DNA of 64,000 nucleotides from Haloarcula sp. CBA1127 (GCF_001485575.1 NZ_BCNB01000001.1:1-64000); one strand, 5' to 3'. Counted from the first letter of the stretch, positions 35,731-44,936 are shown. Numbers and translations: made by a program. Notes: generated by a model from the sequence alone, not told the origin.

Positions 35731-36642
35731 ATGAAGCGACTTGCGACAGTAGCTGGCCTGTGTATAGCGCTGTCCCTCTGTGCGGGACTCACGATGGGGG
35801 CGGGAACGACCAGTGTCGTCGTCCAGCCATCGACTGACACCGTTGCCGTTGGGAACACAACCACTGTTGACATCGTGGTCACGTCTGCTACAGACGGAGT
35901 CGGCTCGCTGGATATTGATATTGCAAGCACCAACGGGTCGGTTGCAACAGTCTCGAACACGACTGTTGCTGGGAATCCAGAAACAGTCCAGAGCTCTCAA
36001 GAAGCGAACAGTGTCCGCGTTGCGGCGACTGGTATGGATACTGCCGACAGTGGCTCAGCGCCTGTTGTCTCGGTCACGCTCACCGGCGAGGCTGTCGGGA
36101 CGAGCGATATCGACCTGACTGTTGCAGCCGTTGGTGACGAATCCGGGAACGCATACAATGTCACCAGCGTTCGCGCTGGAACACTGACAGTTGAGTCCGG
36201 AAATGACACAACAACCCCAACGGAGACGCCAACACCGACTCCGACGGAGACACCAACAGGCACACCAACTGAAGCAGACTCTTCTAGCTCCAGCGATAGT
36301 AGTGATGATGATGACGATAGCGGTGACAATGATAGCGATTCCAGCAGCAGTGATTCTGGTGACACGGTAACACCGACGGACACACCGACAGTAACGGAAA
36401 CGACGCCCAGTGACACGCCGACAACGACGACAGCGGCAACTGAACGACCAACCGAGCGGTCAACCTCGACGCAGACCAGCAGTGGTGGGCCCGCAATCAC
36501 ACCAGACGTGACGAACACACCGTCGCAGACCAGAGCGGGCGACAGTGTTGAATCGTCTGGCAGCTCACCGACAAATATGCTTGTGGGTGGTAGCATACTC
36601 GTGGCTGTTCTCGGTGGGCTTATCATCTACCGGCGGTTGTAG
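35731..36642 (+). CDS. cell-surface cohesin-domain protein with C-terminal membrane anchor
   Basis: A protein of 303 residues from ATG 35731. Residues 1-25 (LATVAGLCIALSLCAGLTMG) are a Sec signal. Residues about 28-150 form a cohesin-like beta domain: VVVQPSTDTVAVGNTTTVDI, GVGSLDIDI, PVVSVTLTGEAVGTSDIDLT and VRAGTLTVES. Then comes a Thr/Pro linker with PTPTETPTGTP and a Ser/Asp run, probably glycosylated and cell-wall spanning. A last helix NMLVGGSILVAVLGGLIIY with a basic end anchors it. Cohesins bind dockerins by calcium-dependent contact; the divergent gene 83 bases away encodes a dockerin protein, so this is probably the scaffold that holds the effector on the cell. I see no PGF-CTERM motif. 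Confidence 0.75.
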   Translation: MKRLATVAGLCIALSLCAGLTMGAGTTSVVVQPSTDTVAVGNTTTVDIVVTSATDGVGSLDIDIASTNGSVATVSNTTVAGNPETVQSSQEANSVRVAATGMDTADSGSAPVVSVTLTGEAVGTSDIDLTVAAVGDESGNAYNVTSVRAGTLTVESGNDTTTPTETPTPTPTETPTGTPTEADSSSSSDSSDDDDDSGDNDSDSSSSDSGDTVTPTDTPTVTETTPSDTPTTTTAATERPTERSTSTQTSSGGPAITPDVTNTPSQTRAGDSVESSGSSPTNMLVGGSILVAVLGGLIIYRRL

Positions 36643-36734
36643 AAGCGGTTCCAGAACAGACGATACGTTCTCACCTCGTGGACCAGTTCAGTGGGGGCGT
36701 CGTCTGTCTCTCATTTTGAAGAGATGTCGGCAGC

Positions 36735-37757
36735 TTACTCACCGCCGATGATATCGTTCGCTTCGTCACGAGTCCGTTTAGCGGCCTCCTGTGCGTAGCC
36801 TTCGTGTGTTGTCTCGATGGACTTGTGCCGCAGTACGTCCTGGGCTAACTGTGGGTTTTCGCGATAGATTTCTCGACCGAGGCCACGACGAGCGCCGTGT
36901 GGCTTTAGTGGCTCTTCGAACTCATAGTCGGACCATTCGCAGAGCTTGGCGAGGATATCGCGGGCTGACTGCGTTGTGATTGACGGTGTTGGGTCCATTG
37001 GTTTCGCCGCGTTATCGAGTCTGGGGAACACGGCTTCGTCTTCGTCGGGCTCTCGAAGCTGTTTCCAGCGCCGGAGAGGGCGAAGCGCATCGTCGAGGAT
37101 CGGCGCAGACTCGCGGGTTCGATTCTTGCCGAACACCTGCATCGTGCCAGCACCGAGGTTGACGTGCCGCCACCGCAGGCCGTTACGCTCTTCATCGTCA
37201 GAGACGGCGACGAGCTCCGCGCTGCGGGCTCCGGAATAGGCGAGTAAGAAGACGAGTGCCTGGTCGCGGTAGGCCGCCGTGCGGTCGACGTCACCACTTT
37301 CGCCGGCTTCGTCGACGCGGGCAGTGGCGGTCGCGCAAATGGCTTCGCGGTCGCGTGTCGTCCAGTACTGTTGGTCAGTTTCAGTCTCGTCGGTCGGAAG
37401 CGGGCCTTCGGCGTGGTTAGTCTTGGCTGGGTTCGTCGGAATCAGGCCCTCGTAGACGGCCCAGGTGAGAAACGAGCGGACGTAGGCGAAGTACCGCCGT
37501 GCTGTTTCCGGCGAGATATCGTCCCGGTCGTCGGCTCGGGCTAGCTCACGAGCGTACTGCCGGCAGAGATCATCGTCAATGTCCTTGGGGTTGGTGATAC
37601 CATGCTGGTCCCGACTCCATGCCGCGAACTTCCGCAGGACGCTCGCGACGTTTGTTCGGTAGCGTCCGGAGTCGATATCGACCAGTCGTTTCTCGATGGC
37701 TGTTTCGAGGGCGTCATCCCCGGGAGTAGCGTCGTACTCAGGAGGAAGCCGATCCAT
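36735..37757 (-). CDS. tyrosine recombinase (XerC/phage integrase family)
   Basis: A protein of 340 residues. The N-terminal SAM-like core-binding domain (ASVLRKFAAWSRDQHGI, ARRYFAYVRSFLTWAVYEGL) is followed by the catalytic domain with all expected residues: box-I Arg in LAYSGARSAELVAV, the beta-hairpin Lys in VFGKNRTRES, HGARRGLG (HxxR), LRHKSIETTHEGY with the second His and the nucleophile Tyr. It should be active. It directly follows the cohesin gene, convergent with it, and lies beside the repeat-rich effector array, so it could rearrange it or be the integrase of an island. No att site was recognised. Confidence 0.85.
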   Translation of the reverse strand: MDRLPPEYDATPGDDALETAIEKRLVDIDSGRYRTNVASVLRKFAAWSRDQHGITNPKDIDDDLCRQYARELARADDRDDISPETARRYFAYVRSFLTWAVYEGLIPTNPAKTNHAEGPLPTDETETDQQYWTTRDREAICATATARVDEAGESGDVDRTAAYRDQALVFLLAYSGARSAELVAVSDDEERNGLRWRHVNLGAGTMQVFGKNRTRESAPILDDALRPLRRWKQLREPDEDEAVFPRLDNAAKPMDPTPSITTQSARDILAKLCEWSDYEFEEPLKPHGARRGLGREIYRENPQLAQDVLRHKSIETTHEGYAQEAAKRTRDEANDIIGGE

Positions 37758-38110
37758 GCTTCCCGTACAGCGGCGGTCCGGCTAAAACTGGTGGTGCTTA
37801 TTTCCCTAATACAAACCTAATCCACAAAACAGAATTCTGGAGTCTCAGAACCTCTGTAGCAATTACACCGTGTCTACTGCGGTTGATAAATTCTATGCCG
37901 CTATACAAAAACCTCGCACGGTGAAGTTGAGACTACAGCGGGTTTAGCAGCGCTGCAATGCGTGTATTTGGACGAATCGTCAAGCGGAGACCGCTCCAGA
38001 TTAGCACTCAATCATTCGTTCCTATCGTACTGCTGACTATATCGCCGATTTCCGAAGACTTCCAAGAGTGTAGCCACTCAGACACCGGCTATCACGGATG
38101 GAGAACCTCC
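37758..38110. other. intergenic region with the 3' end of the IS element
   Basis: About 350 bases between the recombinase and transposase genes. It holds an IS-end-type sequence at 37922-37966, shared with 40673-40754 and 44204-44290. No gene seen. Confidence 0.4.
37922..37966. repeat. IS end-type repeat, copy 1
   Basis: gttgagactacagcgggttt followed by agc, gctg and atgcgtg recurs at 44253-44285 and, with a few changes, at 40714-40752. It lies 3' of the transposase gene in two of the three cases, so it probably marks the outer end of this IS family. Confidence 0.5.
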
Positions 38111-39787
38111 CTAACCGATTCCGGTTTCCTTCTTCAACAACGTTAGCGTGTTATCTGCCGTCACCATCGGCGAGTGTTCGTACTCACCAGTCAGTTCGAC
38201 CTGGACGAGCAGATCTACCGCTCGCCAAATCGAGTACAGCAGGCACGCAAACGCGAAATAAAAGAACCGGAGTCCGAAGTCTTTCGATGTCGTCGCGGCC
38301 ATGAATCGCTTAATCGACCTGTAGCCACTTTCAATCTCCCAGCGATACCCATACTCGGTGAGAAAAGCACTGCTAGTATTCGTCATGAACACTGAGTACT
38401 GGCGGTGGTCGTCATGCTCAGAATCCTCCTTTCGCCGATAGATCAGTGTTGTTTCGTGCCACTTGTTCTTCCCAAGATGGAGCTTCCTGTCGGTCTCGTA
38501 TCGGTCTTGATCCCGTTGGAGCAATCGCTTGGCCTGGGCTTTCTCGCTGGTCTGCATCCGCTTTGGGACGACGTAGGAGAGTCCACGCTGGCTGATCATC
38601 TCCAGAACGTGTTGACTATCGAACTCCCGGTCCATCAGCACGTTATCAACGTGAACCATCTCCTCAGCAGAGTTGAGCAGATCCTCGACGATTTCTTTCC
38701 GACTCTCGCCCTTCCGAACTGGTCGCGCATCTAGTACGATTGGGACAGCGTTCCCGACCAGTTGCACAGTGGCCCACTGATAGGCGTACTCGTCGGTCTT
38801 TTCCTTCGTGCCGATAATTTCGTCCTCGTGACCAGTCCGATCCCCAGTAAACGGGTTGGCTTCCGTAATATCGATAGCGACGATCCCAGCTCGGAAGAAC
38901 TCCTCCGTCTCTGCGACTTCATCCAGTAATCGATTCACGGCTCGTCGATACATCTCTCGAACCTGTTCAACCGAGATATCACGAATCTGATTACGATGGG
39001 CGTGGCCCAACGGCGTCCGATCCCGGGTCGATTCGTAGACGAAACTCCGAGCTCCTTCGTTCGCAGCCAACCGTTCTCGAAGTCCGAGATGCGTTTGTAA
39101 GTCCCAATAGGCGTTCTCGTGTATTTCACAACTATCACCACGATCTAACGAGAAGGCTGGGAAGATGATGTGGCTGATGTGGTTCGTAATCGATGCCGCT
39201 TCGTTGAGGATGGTTTGATCGTCTGGGTCCGAGTTGCCCGCTTCGTCACCCTGTGATGGAAAGCACCGTTCTGGTTCGCGTGGAACAGCAACACCCGCGT
39301 TCTGGGCTTTGATTAGAATCGTCCGCGCGGCTGCCTCAATTGTCTCGCGAAGCTCTGTTGTGAACCGTTCGTTCCATGTACGCCATAGCGTCGACTGGTC
39401 CGGGAATGTCTCTATGCCTAGTTGTTCACGGAATTCAGAGTGGTGAGTGAGGTACTTGAGGAGTGCCGTTTCGTGGGTCCAGCCGTGAAGTTCTTTGAGT
39501 GAAAATAACCGGAACAGTTGAGCCATCTCGTACTGGGTGGCTCCAGAATACTGGTCATGTGGCCCAAACTCGACATACGCTACTGGGTAGTGAGACACGA
39601 ACTCGTCGACGGAGTGGTGGTCCTCATGGTCGAACCATGTGGACGCAACGGTCCAGATGTCTTCTTTCAGACTAGCGAGCGAACTCCGGTCGTACAGTGG
39701 TGTTGAATCATACGCTGGCCATTCAGCGTATGGCTGCCGTGCGATTCGTCGAAAGACAGCGCGTCGAGAATTACGACTTGCAACCAC
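38111..39787 (-). CDS. IS transposase, DDE type with Y-(2)-R-E signature
   Basis: A protein of 558 residues from GTG 39787. Catalytic blocks: GIVAIDITEANPFTGDRTG (first Asp), VDNVLMDREFDSQHV (second Asp) and EYGYRWEIESGYRSIKRF (the YxxR...E block with the catalytic Glu), the arrangement of IS4-superfamily enzymes. The C-terminal part FYFAFACLLYSIWRAVDLLV is hydrophobic, as in this haloarchaeal family. No frameshift, so it is probably active and may have mobilised the fragment at 44434-44865, whose product is nearly identical at the C-terminus. Confidence 0.85.
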   Translation of the reverse strand: MVASRNSRRAVFRRIARQPYAEWPAYDSTPLYDRSSLASLKEDIWTVASTWFDHEDHHSVDEFVSHYPVAYVEFGPHDQYSGATQYEMAQLFRLFSLKELHGWTHETALLKYLTHHSEFREQLGIETFPDQSTLWRTWNERFTTELRETIEAAARTILIKAQNAGVAVPREPERCFPSQGDEAGNSDPDDQTILNEAASITNHISHIIFPAFSLDRGDSCEIHENAYWDLQTHLGLRERLAANEGARSFVYESTRDRTPLGHAHRNQIRDISVEQVREMYRRAVNRLLDEVAETEEFFRAGIVAIDITEANPFTGDRTGHEDEIIGTKEKTDEYAYQWATVQLVGNAVPIVLDARPVRKGESRKEIVEDLLNSAEEMVHVDNVLMDREFDSQHVLEMISQRGLSYVVPKRMQTSEKAQAKRLLQRDQDRYETDRKLHLGKNKWHETTLIYRRKEDSEHDDHRQYSVFMTNTSSAFLTEYGYRWEIESGYRSIKRFMAATTSKDFGLRFFYFAFACLLYSIWRAVDLLVQVELTGEYEHSPMVTADNTLTLLKKETGIG

Positions 39788-39959
39788 TACAAGATGCTAG
39801 TCACGACACGCGCAAAAATTCGTCTAACTGGTAATAGCGAAAACACATTCAGCTCTCAATATCGCTAAGCAGTATGAATGGAGAGTGGTCAGTACAGAAC
39901 AACAACGGAGCACTCTAGGCTCGGTAGCCAGCTCAAACAGTTCAAATATGTCGTAAATT

Positions 39960-40505
39960 TCAGCTGTCGGTTTTTATATTCATTCGTTGCTTAACTATGG
40001 GGAGCTTATCATTGAGTTCCTGATGTATGTCCTCGTCTCCGATATATGGTTCAGAGTTTTGGATGAAATAGTCCATTTTCTTGGTCAGGTTCTTTCGTAG
40101 TTCCTCCGAGCCACCCAAATCGTAGTAATCACTGTTATCGAGGATATCTGCAGCTTTGACAATCACCGCACTTCGTCCCAATGCAAAACATCTTTCATAA
40201 ATATCGAGATGTTGTTGGAGATAATCGTTGATATTCTCGTCGAAACTAGTGGCTTCCACGATATTTGCAACATCCTCTCCGAACTCCGAACGAATCTCAT
40301 CAGAAGCCACGTCTGTATCCTCTAGCAGGTCATGGAGAAAACCAGAGATAACGATGGACTTGTCGTAATCTCTGTTATAAAGATTCATTCCCACTCTTGT
40401 ACTGTGGAGTATCACTGGTTTCGGATTATCGCCCGAAGATTCGAAGGAATGCACTAGATATTGGATAGCACGCTCAATTTCTTCATCCTCGCCTAAATTT
40501 CTCAT
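39960..40505 (-). CDS. HD-domain phosphohydrolase (RelA/SpoT-HD-like)
   Basis: A protein of 181 residues from ATG 40505. HD motifs: ILHSTRVGMNLY (first His), SGFLHDLLEDTDV (HD doublet with ED) and VIVKAADILDN (last Asp). HDLLEDT followed by an FGEDVANIVE helix is the pattern of the ppGpp-hydrolase type of HD enzyme (SpoT/MESH1). It is stand-alone, without synthetase or regulatory domains, as in MESH1-like proteins. The substrate may be an alarmone or another nucleotide. The longer frame to 40562 adds a hydrophobic stretch without support. Confidence 0.75.
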   Translation of the reverse strand: MRNLGEDEEIERAIQYLVHSFESSGDNPKPVILHSTRVGMNLYNRDYDKSIVISGFLHDLLEDTDVASDEIRSEFGEDVANIVEATSFDENINDYLQQHLDIYERCFALGRSAVIVKAADILDNSDYYDLGGSEELRKNLTKKMDYFIQNSEPYIGDEDIHQELNDKLPIVKQRMNIKTDS

Positions 40506-41243
40506 CTGTGCGAATAGAGTACAGATAAGTAATAAACTTCTTTTTGACACAACCTGCCCCAAGTATCTGTTCTGACTGTCTCAATGACCCCTAATTCATT
40601 CCTTGTCCACGTGAAATTTGCATCCAGATTGAACAGTTAATTCACCCAAGATCCACTAGATTTCATATTGTGTGCATTGAGACTGGCAGTCTCAACTACT
40701 GCTCGTGTATGGGAGTTAAGACTACAGCGGGTTTGGCGGGGCTGTAATGCGTGATTTTGACCAGCATATCTTCGTAGCAGTCTTCGACTGACCTAAGATA
40801 GTGAAGACAGAAAGAGACGTCCGGCGATTCACCACGGCCAAATCTCCCCAATCTTCACAATATCTATACCCTCCACAAGTTTCAATGCCTTATAATCTGA
40901 GGGGGCGCGGAAGTGCTATCTGATGTGTCAGAAAAAATTGTAGAATACTACTATAGAAATTATATATAATGCTTGATGCCGTACACCTCAACTAATGAGT
41001 GAATCTGAATTAGTTCTTCTTTCCCACATCAATGCAGGCGAAATCCGCTCAGAGAGGCGAGAGTTGCATGGATAGAACCCAAATCTGTAATCACAGACAG
41101 AGAAGACGCTGGTGGTCAAATCCGCGTATCATCATCTAGTCTATTATTTAACGCCTGTTTACTCGGTGGAATGCTAACCATGCCAGATTAATTGAAATCG
41201 ATATATTTTTACAATCCAGACATGACAGTTGAAATGCAGTAAA
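40506..41243. other. A+T-rich gene-free region with an IS-end copy and promoter
   Basis: About 740 bases. It contains the IS-end-type repeat at 40673-40754 without any transposase, a 26-codon ATG frame at 40995 with weak coding character, and a TATA-like gatatattttt at 41200-41210, about 35-40 bases before ATG 41244. Confidence 0.4.
40673..40754. repeat. IS end-type repeat, copy 2 (solo)
   Basis: Matches 44204-44290: tgcattgaga, cagtctcaactactg, gactacagcggg and atgcgtg in the same order. It begins with the perfect palindrome ttgagactggcagtctcaa (40677-40695). No transposase is attached; likely a scar of an excised or recombined element. Confidence 0.55.
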
Positions 41244-42422
41244 ATGGTAAATGAAAATATAGGTTCCCGCTCTAGTCGTAGAACGTTTATTAAAACATGT
41301 GGTGCCGCTGCCCTCGCGGTTTCCGCTTCCTCAAGTATTGGAGCTGCTAAATCCGAAACAGAGGAACCCTTCCTCAAACTTCGTGGTTCTCTTTCTGACC
41401 CAATCACCAGAGATGAGATTCGTCAGGAGAAGCAGCGAGTTCTGAAAGAAAGTAGTACGTCTGGACAACAGTTCGGTGCATTGCCCTCCACCCCCTCCGC
41501 TAAGGTTCTTGCATACAACTTCTTCATCGACGAGGAGGACAACCCCCGGGAGCAGATTCTGACTTCGAACCCAACATTTGGCGAATCCCTTATTGCATCA
41601 GACCAAACACAAGATGGTTCTGATCAAGATGGAGGCTCAGAACCACTGAAAAAGGAAGACATAGATATCCAAGCCAAACATCAGAAGGCAGATTCTTGGA
41701 TTGAGGATCCTCCGAACGAAAATTCACAGGCTCAAAGTGACAGTTCTGGTTCTAATGTGGCTGCGTCGTCGGGTGACGAGTGGTCAGATTGGGAAACTGT
41801 AACTAACGTCCATACAGAACACGATTCGGAGCCCCACGGAATCATTATATACGACATCTCCTTCAAGCGTAAGCCAGATGACAACGTATTCGCGATGGAT
41901 GTCGGTGTCGAGTTAGAATCTGGGAAGAATAGAGTCGAAAATGCGGATGACGATAATTTCGATAAGCGCTGGCAAAACAAGGAAGGTTTCCTGACACAAG
42001 ACTGGAATCAGGATAACTGGGCAAATATGAAGGACCGACACCCACGAACCAATAAGTCGAACGAGGTAAGCAACAAAACAATCACGCTCGGAGCTGACTC
42101 TGATTCGACATTCAAAGCGACTGTGTCAAAAACGTATTCCCAGCCTGAAACGGAGGTTCTTGAAAAGAGCAGCAAGACGGACAATGTCGCTCGGCATCAT
42201 CTGACCAACGCTGCGAATTCTGATCCAGCGCTATGGACTTGTTTCTTCAACCCGTCGTCAATATCGATTGTTTCTACTGACTGCTCTGACGGGTTCGTTG
42301 ATATGGTAGAGGCAGACTTCAAGGCTACGTGGGGAGATACGAATTTCCTGGGTCAGTGGGTCTCGCATCAACCAACTGACTCAATCACGTATACAATGGG
42401 GTCCTACTGCGGCGGATTGTAA
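41244..42422 (+). CDS. Tat-secreted protein of unknown function
   Basis: A protein of 392 residues from ATG 41244. The signal SSRRTFIKTCGAAALAVSAS has the twin-arginine motif; cleavage is probably after SIGAAK. The mature part has an N-terminal region (LRGSLSDPITRDEIRQEKQR), an acidic linker rich in Gln/Ser/Asp, and a C-terminal domain with WSDWETVTNVHTEHDSEPHG, DISFKRKPDD and DPALWTCFFNPSSISIVSTD, ending in MGSYCGGL. Three Cys cluster in the last 60 residues (CFF, DCS, YCGGL). A precursor with a processed C-terminal part, as in some halocins, is possible but there is no sequence match I can claim. A short membrane-protein ORF converges with it directly downstream. Confidence 0.7.
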   Translation: MVNENIGSRSSRRTFIKTCGAAALAVSASSSIGAAKSETEEPFLKLRGSLSDPITRDEIRQEKQRVLKESSTSGQQFGALPSTPSAKVLAYNFFIDEEDNPREQILTSNPTFGESLIASDQTQDGSDQDGGSEPLKKEDIDIQAKHQKADSWIEDPPNENSQAQSDSSGSNVAASSGDEWSDWETVTNVHTEHDSEPHGIIIYDISFKRKPDDNVFAMDVGVELESGKNRVENADDDNFDKRWQNKEGFLTQDWNQDNWANMKDRHPRTNKSNEVSNKTITLGADSDSTFKATVSKTYSQPETEVLEKSSKTDNVARHHLTNAANSDPALWTCFFNPSSISIVSTDCSDGFVDMVEADFKATWGDTNFLGQWVSHQPTDSITYTMGSYCGGL

Positions 42423-42423
42423 C

Positions 42424-42588
42424 TCAATAATATCGTACCGAGGCGAGATTCAGAAGAATTGCCACAAATATAAGCACAACTCCTAAATTTCCGAGATTGA
42501 GGTCATTTTGAAGAGATTGTGAAAGTTGCAGCGTTGCCCCAAAAACGGCGATCAGTAGCGCATTAGATTGAATATATTCCGGCTTCAT
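42424..42588 (-). CDS. small two-helix membrane protein
   Basis: A frame of 54 codons from ATG 42588 to TGA 42424. Product: a short polar start, then NALLIAVFGATLQLSQSL, a short linker and LGVVLIFVAILLNLASVRYY. Two membrane helices joined by a tight polar turn. It ends two bases from the stop of the Tat-secreted protein gene (convergent). Such a small membrane protein beside a secreted protein could be an immunity protein, but this is only a guess; its reality rests on hydrophobic pattern and lack of stops. Confidence 0.45.
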   Translation of the reverse strand: MKPEYIQSNALLIAVFGATLQLSQSLQNDLNLGNLGVVLIFVAILLNLASVRYY

Positions 42589-42610
42589 ACACGCGAGTTG
42601 TCAGTACATC

Positions 42611-44200
42611 CTATGATTCTTTTGATATCTGTCCAGAATCGGAATCAGAACAGACCGAGAGCCCTACTTCGCGTGTCTCGGTAAACTCTCGCCGTATGTC
42701 TGTTCGGTCCCACCCAAAGGGGGAGGGGGAAAGAACGCTTTCGACGGCTCGGATGAGTTGGGTTTCGTAGTAGTTCGGGTCGCAGGATTTTACGTCTTCA
42801 TACGCCAATTTGACGCGATCTCGCGAGCGTTTCTCGTCGTCAATCACAACATATTCGATGTCCTGACCGGGATAGATGGTAATATCCTCGTCACCGGCAT
42901 GCTTGAGGGCGGCTACGTTGAGCGGTGCCGAGCTTCGATACCACGCAATTTGTAGTCTTCTTCACTGGCGACTTTCCCGAAGTACTGGTGAGTGCGCCAG
43001 CGTTGCTCTCCCGCTGCGGGACGAACGCGACCCAGTCGTACTCGGCCTCGTACTCGAGACGAATGCCGATCGTGTCGGTCAGGTCTGTGGCGATGTCGCG
43101 GAGGTCCTCTCGGCCATACTCGTCGACATCTGGATCCGGCGTCACCCAGATGGAGTCGATAATTCTGTGGACGACTCTCCAGCCACCTTGCTCCAGCTGC
43201 TGCTTTGCCGTCAAAAGGATTTCTTGGGCGTAGGCGTTGATTGCTTCGTGGCATTTGATGCGGCCGAATTCGCGTTGCTGAACCCCTGATAGCCGAAGCA
43301 GGCGACGCACCCACTTGATGGCGTCCGACCGGCCCTCCAATTCCTCTAGGTGGTCTTCGTCGGGGTCATCTTTGACCTTCTCATCACGGATGTCAGCTTT
43401 GATCTCGTCGCGACTGTCGATAAGTGCTGGAGAACGTCGACGAGGTGACTTTGCTTATCACAGATTGAATATCCCAGCTCGGGGACGTCCTCACGCTCTC
43501 GATGGCACTCACACCGGATGACATCTGGCGAAACGTTGCTGGTACAGATGATGTTCGGGTAGAGGCTGGAGAAGTCGAGTTCGTGTACGTCCTCGTGTAA
43601 CTCGACATCCGGAGCGAATATGAACCCGCCCCGGTCGCCGTCGTGAAGCGTCCCCATCGGCTTGAAGAATTCGTGTCGCCAGGAGTTCCACGGTGTCAGT
43701 ACGCCTCGGTCGTGTGCCTCGCACACCTGGATCGCCGTGAGGACGTTCCCGATCGACGCCCACGCGAGTCCCTAGATGGGCTTGCGGGACTGTTCGACTA
43801 GACCGAGGACGTCCTCGAGGTTCGTTTCCCCGAAGAAGAAGGTGTTCGACTGGTCGATGATGGCCCGCCCCGGCACGTTGTAGCGAGCCGGAGAGTGCCC
43901 AACCTGTCCGTAACTGGCGTATGTGGACTGGCTGGCGAGTTGTTGATAATCCACCCCGGGCCACCGGCTTAACGAAAAATCGGCGTCGACCCGGTCGGCC
44001 ATTTCGTAGAGTGTGGGGATGATTTCGCTCGTCGAAACGACCAGGATATCCGGGTCAATGTTGACGAGTACCTCTTGGACTGTGGCAAGCAACGCGGCAG
44101 TGTCTCCTCTGACAGTCTCGCTCCCGATGGAAATTTTTCTGTACCCCACTCACCGCTTGGATGGAACAACTCTGACGTACTGAGCAGACGGGGCTTGAGG
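42611..44200 (-). pseudogene. B-family DNA polymerase remnant (haloarchaeal PolB type)
   Basis: Successive minus-strand pieces: ILVVSTSEIIPTLYEMADRV (exonuclease/N-terminal region, 43772-44149), an in-frame TAG at 43772, then FIFAPDVELHEDVHELDFSS LYPNI (polymerase motif A) in the same frame, a shift near 43400, then FGRIKCHEAINAYAQEILL and RIIDSIWVTPDPD (motif C region), a shift near 42985, and ITIYPGQDIEYVVIDDEKRS with a last piece PNYYETQLIRAVESVL, FGWDRTDIRREF to 42611. Order and motifs are those of family B polymerases. The 5' part is cut at 44204 by IS sequence. It cannot be functional. Confidence 0.8.
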
Positions 44201-44203
44201 GTA

Positions 44204-44290
44204 TGCATTGAGAGCGCCAGTCTCAACTACTGTCGTGTGTCCTGAAGTTGAGACTACAGCGGGTTTAGCGGGGCTCTGATGCGTGGTTTC
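44204..44290. repeat. IS end-type repeat, copy 3
   Basis: Full version of the repeat also present at 40673-40754 and partly at 37922-37966; marks the outer end of the IS fragment. Confidence 0.55.
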
Positions 44291-44870
44291 GGCCGATCCA
44301 GTGAACGGAAACTGACTCAGATTGCTCTCCAAACGGCCAATCTTGTTGAACCACCATCCATACACGCGAATTTCGACGACTTCCGATAGCGTAGCCACTC
44401 AAAGTCGCTCAATTACGGGGAGGAGTCTCCTCTCTACCCGATTCCAGTTTCCTTCTTCAACAGCGTTAGCGTATTGTCCGCTGTCACGATTGGCGAGTGT
44501 TCATACTCACCGGTCAACTCTACCTGCACGAGCAGATCAACCGCTCGCCAGATTGAGTACAACAGACATGCGAACGCGAAGTAGAAGAATCGAAGCCCAA
44601 AATACTTCGAGGTCGTTGCAGCCATGAACCGCTTAATCGACCTGTAGCCGCTTTCTATCTCCCACCGATACCCGTACTCAGTGAGGAAGCCACTACCGCG
44701 ATTGGACATGAACACTGAGTACTGCCGGTGATCATCATGCTCAGCGTCTTCTTTCCGTCGGTAGATCAACGCCGTCTCGTGCCATTCGTTCTTCCCGAGA
44801 TGCAGTTTCCTGTCGGTCTCGTATCGGTCTTGACCCCGCTGGAGCCGCCGGTGGGCAGCCGATCGCGAGA
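44204..44870 (-). mobile_element. 3' fragment of a second copy of the IS
   Basis: 44434-44865 encodes RLQRGQDRYETDRKLHLGKN, EYGYRWEIESGYRSIKRFMA and a C-terminus ending LLKKETGIG, nearly the same as residues 420-558 of the transposase at 38111-39787. The IS-end-type repeat at 44204-44290 closes the 3' side. The 5' two thirds of the gene are missing beyond about 44868. Its insertion probably broke the polymerase gene next to it. Confidence 0.75.
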
Positions 44871-44936
44871 GTCTGACAAGTTAGTACCCAAGCCGAGAGG
44901 ACATCGAGTAATAAGTCCACTTCCCGAATCCTTGGT

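Larger units (their letters stand above)
37922..39800 (-). mobile_element. IS element with complete DDE transposase (IS4-superfamily-like)
   Basis: Element around the transposase gene at 38111-39787. The right boundary is set by the repeat that starts at 37922; the left boundary is uncertain because no matching inverted end was found after 39787. A 3' fragment of a second copy lies at 44204-44870. Confidence 0.5.

Noticed and set aside
40995..41075. ATG frame of 26 codons (SESELVLLSHINAGEIRSER)
   Set aside because: Too short, no promoter at the right distance and no conserved neighbour.
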